From the NCBI RefSeq assembly GCF_037975245.1, contig NC_092575.1, forward strand, positions 26,748,841 to 26,812,840: DNA of 64,000 nucleotides. Reading direction: 5' to 3'. Numbering within the stretch: position 1 is the first letter of the stretch; each line of letters opens with the position of its first letter. The notes under the pieces were generated by a model. The model was not told where the DNA came from. It made no database searches and was given only the letters and a program-made list of their open reading frames with translations. The stretch comes from Apostichopus japonicus. Taxonomy: Eukaryota > Echinodermata > Holothuroidea > Aspidochirotida > Stichopodidae. This document shows positions 15,001 to 23,071 of the stretch, piece after piece. Position numbers and translations under genes: made by a program.

Positions 15001-18000
15001 ACCTAAAGGTAGTCAGTATAGGCCCCAAATTATAGCACGCTATAATTGCTAGAAGTTTTCAAAAACTACTTTTCTAAAGGTCTTTACTCTCCAAATTGTT
15101 CTCAGGCATTTTTAAGGAACACAAAAGATAACTGAATGTTCCAGTGAGGAAGATTTCCGCGAAGGTTGTAACAAAAACAGTTTAAGAATTTTTACCAAAG
15201 GTGACCATATTTTGAATATCTAGCATATTTGGGGCCAGTACAGCATACCTTTAATTAAATTGTCATTGGGTCATTGCATATCAAATCAACTAGTGGTCCC
15301 CAGGTGACCCTCTCAGATTTAGATGAAACTTGATTAGAATGATTGAGTATGTCCCAAATGAACACATACAAACAATTAAAATCATACTCCATGTCGTTTT
15401 CCAGATATGGCCCGTTGAAATTTAGCCAAGGCGGCCATTTTGTGCGTGCGCGATTCGCAAAAGTGACTTTTGTGATATTTTCCGAATTTGAAAGCTCATA
15501 ATTCAGTCTTTGTACCAGGTAGAGAGCTCAAATTCGGTATTCTATCTAACTTCTTGCCAAAATTTATGAATCTGCACTCAATTTAACTGTTTCTCGTTTA
15601 TTTTTCTGGTAATGATCACCCAAAGTAGGTATTTATTCTGCCGAAAATGTTTTTTGTGATTTTTGAGGTCACCCTGTGCCCACATGAGGGGTCACATAAT
15701 TCCTTGGGTATTATCTAAGGTTGCATGTCTATACCCATAAGCAATTATAAGCCCACCAATGCACTAATTAAGAAATGGCATGAGTCCTAAGTTGGCTCCA
15801 GCCAGAAAAAGATTAAAAAAACGCCCGTCTTGACCCTGGTTGACCCATTGATCAATTGAAACATATTTTGAAATTTAAACCAGTTACACATACATATTGA
15901 ATCTTCTTATACACCAAATTTCAGCTTTGGCACTCAACTCCTTCATGGTATGGTGGCAATTTGAATATTAGACGTTTTTCGCACATTTCTTAATCTCAAG
16001 CTTATATATTTGTCATGTAATCATAGTATAATAATGAGTGATATGATTATTGTGTCCTTGTTTCAGTCAGCTGAATCAAAATGTAACATAACAAATTGTT
16101 TTAGGTCAAATTAATGACATTTAATCACATCATTAACGCTTCACGCACATTTAAATTACTGGTAATGTCACAACTCTCAAGAGTCCAGTCTTGGGATTAA
16201 ACGGAAGGTCATTGAAATGCTTCAATGTCCTTACAATTCTTACCACACATGGATGTTCATATACAAGTAGAACAAGTTTACCACATTTTAATTTCTTTTA
16301 CTTGATGAATGCTTGCAGTGTGGCTTGATATACAAGTTAGCACACTTTAATTTGTTTTACTTGATGAATGCTTGCAGTTTGGCTGGAATGGTCCTTTAAG
16401 TCTTCATGAGGAAGAGTGTACTGGCGGCCTCTATGTCCCTGTAACTCTGGAGCACTGATGAAACAAATAATAGCTTAGAATGGTATCCAACAATTATTGT
16501 GGGTGTTTTGTGGCCAAGAAAGTGCATTGGAGTTCTTGGTTCGTTTCATTAACTTCACAAAGACATCATTTTCTTCCTCTGAAATTTCCACTACGGTACC
16601 AATGTACCACTCATTGTCATACATGCATGCGATGTAACGCCTGGTTGGTACTCTTTCGTGTCAGCCTGAGGTTGAAGATTAGCAGAAATGGATTCTCTCC
16701 TCTGCATGGTCTCTAATTGGCACAATTTTGCAGTGGTTGGTCATTGGAGAGTCGCCGCTTCTCAATCTTTCCACCATCAATTGGTGTAAAACTGTGATGA
16801 GATCGTATTCCTGCTATAGTTTATGATGGTGTCTGCACGTGATACACTGGTAGTATTGTTCTAGAATGTAGTGTCTACATGTGACACACAGGTGATTTTG
16901 TTCAAAAAGGTTTATGCAAATGAGTTACCAGTGTTTGTATGGCATGAGGAAAACATGAAAGGGGACTGGGTTAGGTTAAAGCAGCATTTTGCGCCCTTTT
17001 CTATGGTTTTTCTCAACCTCACTGATCCCTCGATGCCATAACGACATACATAACTAGCTTATCCATTCAAATCTTACTTCAAATGGTGGCATAAAAGTTG
17101 AGAAATTTAAAACTTTTAACTTTTAATTTCTCGAAGATATTTTACGTTGGGATCCAAATAAACCTCGCCCATAATATGAATATTTAAAACTACGAACGTC
17201 ATTGATCATGTAATACAACACAAATGCTTGATTTGTGTAGATTGTCTATGGTAGTTGAACCAGGGAGCTGTTAGAGTACCAGCTTGCTGGTTGTACCAAG
17301 TTACCAACTCAACGTTTTTGAATCTATATTTAACAACGGCTCAAAACTAAACCTGCATCTCTGATTGGTTGAGTTCAAACTAATTTTTTGTATGTGTTCA
17401 TTTGGGACATACTCAATCATTCTGACAAAATTTCATCTAATTCTGAAAGGGTCACCTGGGAACTCTTCAGAAAATTGGTTGATTTGAGGCGGAATGACCC
17501 CATTATTTAAAGTCTAAATTACCCCTACTGCAATGAGGACTGACATGAGCTATACTGCATTGCATTGTGTATTGTGTGTAGGATAATGCTGTGGTACAGT
17601 GCCTTAAACTGATATATTTACTTATAAGATGTCTCGATCAGAGTGCCTCCAGTTATCATACTTTTCATTTGATTGTTAACATTAATTAGTACTTTGAGAG
17701 TTTAGTTCTGGGGTTTATGAGTGTATATTGGAGGTTCATGGTTGAGATAACCATTATAATTGCATGGCTGACTCGTGGCTTTATCAATTATGCTACTTCT
17801 TAGTTCTATAGAAAGGTTGAAGAGTCAGTAATTGTCAATTATGTGTACATATGTGGCTATGCATTCAAAATGTGGTGTTCAGTGTGAGGGAGATCTCAAA
17901 GTGTTAAAGAAAGTGTGTTCCTTTAATGTTAGGTTAACAGTATTGTAGACAGAGTGTTGTTCTCTATTCATACTTTCTGTATATTATAGATCTATGTTGA

Positions 18001-21000
18001 GTTACATATTTGTTGGTACTTGTTTCTGGGCAGTGCAGTGGAAAGCTTACAATGTTAATCTTTGTTGTTGCTAATCAATATAATAGTGTTGGTCCATGCC
18101 TGCATTAAAGCAGCAATTTCCCTATACTGTAGTGTCATGTCTCGCTTCAGAGCACTCGTTTGGTCAGTACAAGCGGTATGAATATCATGTTTCTATCAGA
18201 TCAAGGTTAGGAACTGTTTGTATACTGTCAATACCAGTGCTTTGAAGCTTGATATTGGAGTACATTTAAGAGAGGTATTACTGTAGCATTAGGAAATTGT
18301 CCCAACTGGCTGAATGTTCTGTAACATTTTCGTGCTAGGTGGAACAATTCATATGGGCTTTGTGTCAGGAATTTATATGAAATAAGCTGTTATTTCTATT
18401 CATTAATTACTTCTTTAATCGCATTTTGATTGTTCTCTTTTTTCTTGATTGTTGCTGTAAATAGCTGTGTCAGGATCTCAACATAGATTGATACTTTTGA
18501 CATACTGTAGCTGCAGGCTGGTGTCTGTTTGTATTATGATGTTAATAGCTAGTACAACTGTTGGTTATTATAATACCTTTTTTACAGTAGATTCCTGATG
18601 GTTCAGAGGGTTTGTAGACGAAATGTCTCATCATAATGCACCTACATTAATGTAGTTTACCTGGTTGTGGTCTAGTGAGCTGAGAATAGTCATGTCAGGG
18701 CATATTCTGATGTATAATTTGTATTTTTGATGTCATTTAACCATTTATGCAGTATGCAGTACAGATACAAATCAGTGTACAGAGAATTTCATGTGAACTC
18801 ATGCAAGTGAAATGAAGGGATAACTGACTTGTATTCAAAGATATTTCTGGTGATGAATTTTATAATGATTAAAGTGAAGGCAGAGTTATGAATTAATTTG
18901 GTATTCATGTTTGTATTCATCAATACTTGACATTCACATTAAAGGTGTATGATCAAGTTGGGTATAGGTTCTTGTATTCTTCGCTTGTGACTGTTAGGAT
19001 TTGATTGAAGCGGTTCTGATCTGCTGCGTTATTTGTAATTATTTTATCATGTTTCCAATTATTCAATTGGGAATGTCATAATTGCTGTGGACAGTCAAAT
19101 CATTTCAAAGGAAAGTCAAATGTGAAAAATGATCTCATGCACTATGGTGTTTTGGGGTTATATTTCAACTGAATATTGGTTACTGAATTTCTTAAATATT
19201 TAATTACAAAGTGTTGGTGGACAATAGTCAGTCAGGTTATATTGCAATGAGGCATAAAGTGCTTTACAACAATACAATATTAGCTCAAATCATTTTATTC
19301 TTTGTGTGGGCAATGAGTTTGAATGTTTTGCGATTCATAACATATGAAACTTGTAAAGCTCTCTGATATAAACTTACCTTTAGCTTGTTGGTAGACAGTC
19401 AATACAGCCACTAATTTACTAAGTCCTTTGTCAGAGCATGCTGTCATTAAATGGCTGATGTCATTAACAGAAACCTTCCCTGCCTCTCTGAGATGGTAGA
19501 CAAGAGAAGAAAAGGGTGCATCACTCTTAATTATGTCCTTTGATTCCTTGGCTGGAACCTTAAGGTAGTCAAGTAGCTTCTGGCAGTCATCTTTCTCAAT
19601 CAATGACTCTGAGTGGATCAGGAAGTTATCAAATGTAAAGATGTCACTCTATAACAAAAAGACAACAAAAACAAATTCATATAAATATACTGGTGACTAT
19701 CAAACAAAATACTGTAGATGTACAATTTTGACGCATTGAGACAGCAACACATTCCAAGGGAGGGATATCTTTAAATATGACGGTGTGGATTATGTTACTG
19801 TGTTTTACCTGACTTCTCCTAGCAACAATCTTTTATATTTATTTCAGAATAAATAAAAAATATTTATAGGTAACAATTGGTTGTATTGATTTTAAGACTG
19901 TACAGGTACATGCTTCTATACATGATGCTGTATCAGGCAGATTGTTGTAGATTTATTCAAGGCGCCACCAACTTATAATTATAGTTTATTGGCTTAACAT
20001 TGTTCTCCAAATTTAGCCAATAAACACTACATTGTGACCTGTGTTTGTGTGGGAGCTAGTTAAAGTGTCTTCTATTCTGGGCAATTTAGGTGGTCATTTA
20101 CATTAAAACACACATTAATAACCCTCTCTCTAATCCCCTTCTTACTTCTCACATTTAATTATTAACTGTGCTGCAGTTTTACATGAGTTTACTATGTCAA
20201 TCATTGATGCAGTGTTGTAATTTACACAGTATATTACTTACATATGATTTATTTATTTGATCCTACAATCTTGCAATAGAGATTTACTGTATGAGTACAC
20301 AGCTAACTTAGAACTTACTTTAGGGCGGAATGTATTGTTAAATGCTTGTAAGTTGCACAGCTAAACTACATGTGCTGCAGCTCAATGCCTGAATAATCAA
20401 AGTCCATTTGCACTGTCAAGACTTTTAAGATTTGTGTATATATTGTTATGTACAGCTACTGCACTATGAGCTATACACAGCTTCAGGACAAAGAATGCAT
20501 GTAAAATATTTAATTATTGAAAACTATGAGCACTTATCAACTTATGATAATGCTATTTTAACCAAGGTTCCTGGGTTACTAAAGCCTGTCAGACATAATT
20601 TACTAGCCTATTAGGTGTGGCCTGATGACATGTACAAATAGGCCTTTGACAGCTAGGAAGACACTTGTTCTTACACTGGTTGACATGTGGTAATGCTTTC
20701 TCATGCATGGGTAGCAATGATCGTGTTAAATCCATGTGCATAGCAATTACATTCATTACACTGTGTGCTTGGTGACAGCTAATGAATGGGGATCTTCACT
20801 TCGGTTAATTAATGTACTGCATAATTAAACAATTAAAGCAGGATATTGTGTATCGTCACTTATACAATGTGATGTCTATAATAGTTACTGTACTGTCACA
20901 AATTGACACTGCAGTAACATATATTCTTATGAGTGTAATACAGCTATTATACCTACTTACTGTACCTACTTAGCATTGTCAGTAATTAATCCTTTTTAAT

Positions 21001-23071
21001 GTTATTTTTAAGGCCTACTGACTACATAAAACAGTGCATTCTACATAATGGAAATTATAGGCCACCAGTGAAATGAACCACTTGAAGAGAACTGACAAAA
21101 ATACTGTCAACTGACTTGATGCAACTCCTATTATAGTATAGTCTGTAATTAGCTACAACTTTCTCTGTTCAGAAGTAATAAAATATGATTTCAATGGCTT
21201 TGTGAATTTTGCAGTCTTAACTCTGTTGACAATGTGAAAATAAGACAAGTTTAAAGTCACATTCGTCAATTCTTTTTCTACATATTTACTAATGTGCACC
21301 TAAAAAACCAGCCTACATCCAACTATAGAAGCAAGCTCAGAAAATAAGACAAAATATTTTCCAAATTTTGCCTGTTGCTCTAATATTGCAAAGTGCAACA
21401 AACATCCAATCGCCTAAATTTGTCATAACATTTTGCACTTACTTTTCCATCATTTTTATCTCCCTCTTCAAAAGCAACTTACAGAAAAGTTCTCAATAAA
21501 ATTCCGCATTCACTAATACCAATTTGTCAAAATTAGCAGCTTGTAAGCTCAGAAAATAAGAAGAAATATTTTCCAAATTTTGTCTGTTGCTTGCAAAGTG
21601 CAACAAGCATCCAATGGCCTAAATTTTTCATACAATTTTACACTTACTTTTCCACCAATTTTATCTACCTCTGAACAAACAAGTGATAGTTGTGTTCTTC
21701 ATAAAATTCCGCATTCACTAGTGATAATTGTGATTATTTTTGAAGGAATTAAGACAGAAATTAGAGAAAACCAATTTTACATTTACATTGACAGTACAAA
21801 ACACTTCCATGACAACCGTATCAGAATCAGCAAATCCCAAAGAAAAATATGCCCTTATTTTTTATGAAATTTTGCAAAGTAGATCTCAAAACATGTTAGA
21901 GTGTCTTCATGTTTCTTGTTCGCATAGAATGATACCCAATTTGTTGAGCTTCCATGAAAGGATTGCTTTAATAAAAGTGATAAATATTCCTAATTTTTAC
22001 CATAGGCCTATATATCCTTTATAAGTACTTACTGTGTGATATTCATAGACTTCTCCAGTTGTATCAGTGACCAAAAACAATCTGTTTATGTTATTATTGA
22101 TCCTGATTCTCCTGGAATTACCAGGAACTTTAAAAGAAGCCAAGATATGACCCCCAGAGATGGAAGAATGACCCTCAGAGATGGAAGAATGACCCTCAGA
22201 GATGGAAGAATGACCCCCAGATAGAGAGTAAACAACAACTTGTCTACCCTCACCACCACTCCATAATATAAATATTAATCCTTTCTCTTCACTGACTGTT
22301 ATACTACATGCACATCTGTACTGTGTGTTTGTATATTTCTGTTCTATTTCTCCCTCACTATTACACATTAAAGCTCTCCCATACAGGCCTGTACAGATAA
22401 ACAGTTTACTATTACTAACTGTTATATCATCAGGCCAGTCTACTCTTCTTAATCCTGTTAAGGTGATTGTCTTCTGTTTTCTTAATTCTCTTGAATCTAA
22501 GACAATCACCTCATTGGATCTACATAAACCGACATACACTAAACCATCTCTGGTCGTCATACACGAGGCTTCACCGTTAAACTTCCCTTGATTGACCAGA
22601 CCGTCATTACTACTATCGTACAATGATATCGTATCCCTACAACACGTTAAAAACAGACGATCATCCAGTAAACAAACAGACCGCCATTCTGAACCAAACT
22701 CGGTAAATTCCTCAGTAAAATAGGGCTCTGACGTCAATAATAACGGTTTTTCCTGAGAATCAGGATCAACTTGAAACATAAACAGATCGATGAAAGAGTT
22801 TTTTTTCTTGGTGCTATATCCAGCGACTGCCAATCGGCCATTATCGAGCACGTACACGGACCACACATTGTAACCATCAAGTTGTACAGTGAATCTTGGT
22901 ATCGTTGCAATTGTATGCACTCTGTGTAGGGAAGGCAAAAAGTGAAAAGTTAGGTCAGGGTTGTACCCTTGTATCCGTGGTAGCGAAGAATTTAGAGTGG
23001 TTTTTGATCGAAGGAATGAACAGAGCTCTCCGACTGCGAAGTGGCTAGAGGCCTTACGAAAAGTACCGAAT
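1..23071 (-). CDS. Multi-exon NHL-propeller / DED / coiled-coil / ZU5-UPA / DED signalling protein (partial)
   Basis: Fourteen exons can be chained on the minus strand with GT-AG introns, and every junction keeps phase: 22033-23071 (or 22921), 19378-19648, 12585-13909, 9053-9190, 8630-8714, 5506-5829, 4480-4938, 4078-4304, 3485-3634, 2544-2696, 1760-1820, 767-1083, 239-416, 1-50. They give more than 1,540 residues in the order NHL-like beta-propeller, DED-like fold, long coiled coil, DED-like fold, ZU5, UPA, DED-like fold, UBA-like helices. ZU5-UPA modules occur in UNC5, ankyrin and PIDD; DEDs build death-signalling assemblies; the coiled coil suggests oligomerisation. A role as a cytosolic innate-immune or cell-death scaffold is inferred from these families. 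No signal peptide is visible, the start codon lies in an unidentified upstream exon, and the 3' end is outside the window. It could be two neighbouring genes, but the phase match at each junction argues against that. Confidence 0.8.
239..416 (-). CDS. Exon M: UBA-like helical segment
   Basis: The acceptor TCATTATTTCAG ends at 417 and the donor GTAAAG starts at 238; phase 0 in and phase 1 out, compatible with exon L and with the exon at the left edge. Residues NIKILIQEGYMRLDVQRALK and LSHGKLDLGRRLLLLA have the L-x-x-x-G-Y/F-x-x-x-x-x-x-x-A-L pattern of UBA-type three-helix domains. The ubiquitin-binding MGF loop is not conserved, so function is uncertain. Confidence 0.55.
767..1083 (-). CDS. 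Exon L: DED-like death fold 3
   Basis: The acceptor CTCACTTTCAG ends at 1084; entry is phase 1. It reads DLPKYEQLRGDIAKLLDKQ, then GKMLMKILDERELIMPDRMI and GLKAIHFDKVARLVLEYIG, the best DED match in the gene (A-L-x-L-L-x-x-L-x-x-R-x-L-I-x-x-D-x-x-x-x-L-x-x-A-I). A lysine-rich tail follows. The donor GTTTGT at 766 is in phase 0 and links to exon M. Without splicing there, the frame stops at 752-754 (TAA), giving a possible alternative C terminus four codons beyond the donor. Confidence 0.7.
1760..1820 (-). CDS. Exon K: short linker into the last DED
   Basis: The acceptor TTTTCGTTCAG ends at 1821 and the donor GTTAGT starts at 1759; 61 nt, phase 0 in and phase 1 out. It encodes VKNILLSPESQEFFFRELHK, whose end joins in frame to the first helix of the DED-like exon L. 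Confidence 0.6.
2544..2696 (-). CDS. Exon J: UPA C-terminal part
   Basis: The acceptor ATCCATTAG ends at 2697 and the donor GTGAGT begins at 2543; 51 codons, phase 0 at both ends. The beta-strand-like pattern SRVSHQFRLKRNNDG, DVKLKVSQHEKYQTVIIL resembles the last strands of UPA, where a c-x-F-x-L strand is followed by a v-x-Q motif. Confidence 0.65.
3485..3634 (-). CDS. Exon I: UPA middle part
   Basis: The acceptor TTACTGTTACAG ends at 3635 and the donor GTTTGT begins at 3484; exactly 50 codons, phase 0 at both ends. It encodes residues such as KLSLGNYTTFQVSRTLND and DLMMSSPGDGYHLM. It is too short to stand out alone and is supported by phase and by its position between exons H and J. Confidence 0.65.
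4078..4304 (-). CDS. Exon H: N-terminal part of UPA domain
   Basis: The acceptor TGGTTATAG ends at 4305 and the donor GTGAGG starts at 4077; entry is phase 1 (split Gly codon G|GT) and exit phase 0. It begins GEITWTEEKSIDWKLDPERI and continues through HIFRVVPFIDG and VLITVCFCKDSDEDYK, which fits the beta-rich UPA domain that directly follows ZU5 in UNC5 and PIDD. The weaker conservation of UPA lowers certainty. Confidence 0.7.
4480..4938 (-). CDS. Exon G: ZU5 domain
   Basis: The acceptor CTATTTTTAG ends at 4939 and the donor GTAGGG starts at 4479; the entry phase is 1 and the exit phase 1. A charged stretch (MERTKKEELTKQRKDS) precedes a clear ZU5 fold: EGGTISIMGVHLTIPEDALP, then IKVIYDPDI, LIKLEPEGLVLNKPFQLTIP and HSAIIPEP. 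The G-x-x-L-x-IP-x-x-A-L start and the P-x-G-x-x-x-x-K-P-x-x-L-x-I-P-H ending are diagnostic of the family seen in UNC5, ankyrins, ZO-1 and PIDD. I do not see an autoproteolytic HFS site like that of PIDD. Confidence 0.9.
5506..5829 (-). CDS. Exon F: DED-like death fold 2
   Basis: The acceptor TTTACATTTCAG ends at 5830 and the donor GTAAGA starts at 5505; phase 1 at both ends. Residues include LTLDSTLKLSTLFGLPPAET, ITLINFMKTRNIINMYDV and LQKGLVYIQLNR, a six-helix death-fold pattern very like exon B (G-I-x-L-I-x-F-M-K-x-R-x-I-I-x-x-x-D-V). A hydrophilic linker rich in Gln and Glu then leads to ZU5. DED versus CARD or DEATH cannot be settled by eye. Confidence 0.6.
5830..8629. other. Intron E-F
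   Basis: This 2.8-kb intron is non-coding. Its right half (about 7690-8355) holds a copy of the DR1-bearing repeat described separately, and a poly-C tract lies at about 8465-8490. The rest shows nothing recognisable. Confidence 0.6.
7690..8357. repeat. DR1-bearing dispersed repeat, copy 1
   Basis: Degenerate repeats contain phrases such as TGACCTTTGACCT (perfect DR1 at 7731-7743), TGACCTTTCACC (about 7886) and TGACCTTCACC (about 8190). The copy ends in a CA-rich stretch and the hairpin module TTCCTTCTGCCTTCGGCAAG at 8329-8352. The same phrases and terminal module recur at 9.46-11.68 kb. Confidence 0.75.
8630..8714 (-). CDS. Exon E: acidic linker
   Basis: The acceptor TTTTTTTCAG ends at 8715 and the donor GTAGGA starts at 8629; entry is phase 0 and exit phase 1. 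It encodes 28 residues rich in Ser, Thr and Glu (SVTEEETLLEERETLDISQE), probably a flexible acidic linker between the coiled coil and the next death-fold domain. Confidence 0.7.
9053..9190 (-). CDS. Exon D: end of the coiled coil
   Basis: The acceptor TTACATGACAG ends at 9191 and the donor GTAAGT starts at 9052; both ends are phase 0. It encodes 46 charged helical residues (motifs ELEDTKSSLRATKDEL and EVLKQTREALYQQEL) that continue the coiled coil without the strict 14-residue repeat. Confidence 0.8.
9191..12584. other. Intron C-D
   Basis: This 3.4-kb intron is dominated by the tandem DR1-bearing repeat (9460-11684). The 0.9 kb nearest exon C is unremarkable AT-rich sequence. Confidence 0.6.
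9460..11684. repeat. DR1-bearing tandem repeat, copy 2
   Basis: Irregular units, often about 125-135 bp or multiples, each contain TGACCTTTGACCTCC, a phrase close to TTGAGATATCGTGTTTACAA and a line ending CCAAGTTTGAA or similar. Perfect DR1 cores start at 9462, 10102, 10231, 10662, 10908, 11156 and 11291; 11028 is a near match. The array ends with a CA-rich stretch and the same hairpin module as copy 1, at 11656-11678. Copies are diverged, so it is not recent. Confidence 0.85.
12585..13909 (-). CDS. Exon C: long coiled coil of about 30 tandem 14-residue repeats
   Basis: The acceptor TTTGTTTCAG ends at 13910 and the donor GTTAGA begins at 12584; the entry phase is 1 and the exit phase 0. Nearly the whole 441-codon exon is a tandem array of 14 residues (two heptads), consensus TEEERQQLTGRLKT with a second variant TEEERQQLRDTLKV. 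About 30 units occupy roughly 12600-13870. Leucines at alternating heptad core positions predict a continuous rod of around 60 nm at standard coiled-coil rise. At DNA level this is a 42-bp coding satellite, which is why the opposite strand also lacks stops. Confidence 0.85.
13910..19377. other. Intron B-C
   Basis: This 5.5-kb intron contains a GC-richer non-coding block at about 14640-14900, the inverted-repeat element at 15264-17503, and otherwise AT-rich sequence with no supported coding region. Confidence 0.6.
15264..17503. mobile_element. About 2.2-kb element with about 110-bp inverted terminal repeats
   Basis: The left arm (15264-15372) and right arm (17389-17503) are reverse complements with scattered mismatches and small indels. 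Shared phrases include GATTGAGTATGTCCCAAATG, then AACACATACAAA, CAGGTGACCC and a GGGTCATT end. The interior has no coding potential, so this is either a non-autonomous DNA transposon or a foldback sequence. No clear target-site duplication was found. Confidence 0.7.
19378..19648 (-). CDS. Exon B: DED-like death fold 1
   Basis: The acceptor TTGTTATAG ends at 19649 and the donor GTAAGT begins at 19377; the exon enters in phase 0 and leaves in phase 1. The 90 residues are helical, with the pattern LLDYLKVP, FSSLVYHLREAGKVS, DISHLMTACSDKGLSKLVAVL. This matches the helix 2-6 layout of death-effector domains (short helix, surface loop, L-x-x-L-x-x-x-G-x-I/V-x-x-x-D). The canonical RxDL triad at helix 6 is not evident. 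Assignment to DED rather than another death fold is by pattern only. Confidence 0.65.
19649..22032. other. Intron A-B
   Basis: This AT-rich intron is without supported genes. A diverged tandem duplication of about 200 bp occurs near 21300-21730, sharing the phrases AAGCTCAGAAAATAAGA, ATTTTCCAAATTTTG and ATAAAATTCCGCATTCACTA. Confidence 0.55.
22033..23071 (-). CDS. Exon A: NHL-type beta-propeller
   Basis: The frame is open from 23073 (in-frame stop TAA at 23074-23076) down to the donor GTAAGT at 22032. The propeller core includes blades such as VWSVYVLDNGRLAVAGY and WRSVCLLDDRLFLTCCRDTI, with repeated D-G-L-V-Y and S-K-L-F-I-C strands, like the C-terminal propellers of TRIM2/TRIM3-type proteins. 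Two acceptors fit: CCTACACAG ending at 22922, or AAAG ending at 23072. Both leave the same phase (2), so the upstream part (residues reading GELCSFLRSKTTLNSS) may or may not be included. No in-frame ATG is present, so an earlier exon is needed. I found no RING or B-box upstream. The exon ends in phase 0. Confidence 0.75.
22147..22222. repeat. 21-bp in-frame minisatellite inside the propeller exon
   Basis: Three to four near-identical 21-bp units lie inside the coding frame and translate on the minus strand to repeats of GHSSISE. They sit in a loop between propeller strands just before the motif GGHILASFKVPG, so copy-number change would lengthen a surface loop without shifting the frame. Confidence 0.85.

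Noticed and set aside
21997-22938. Propeller gene starting at the apparent methionine at 22938
   Set aside because: That codon is TTG, and the frame continues upstream without an ATG; the start must lie in another exon.
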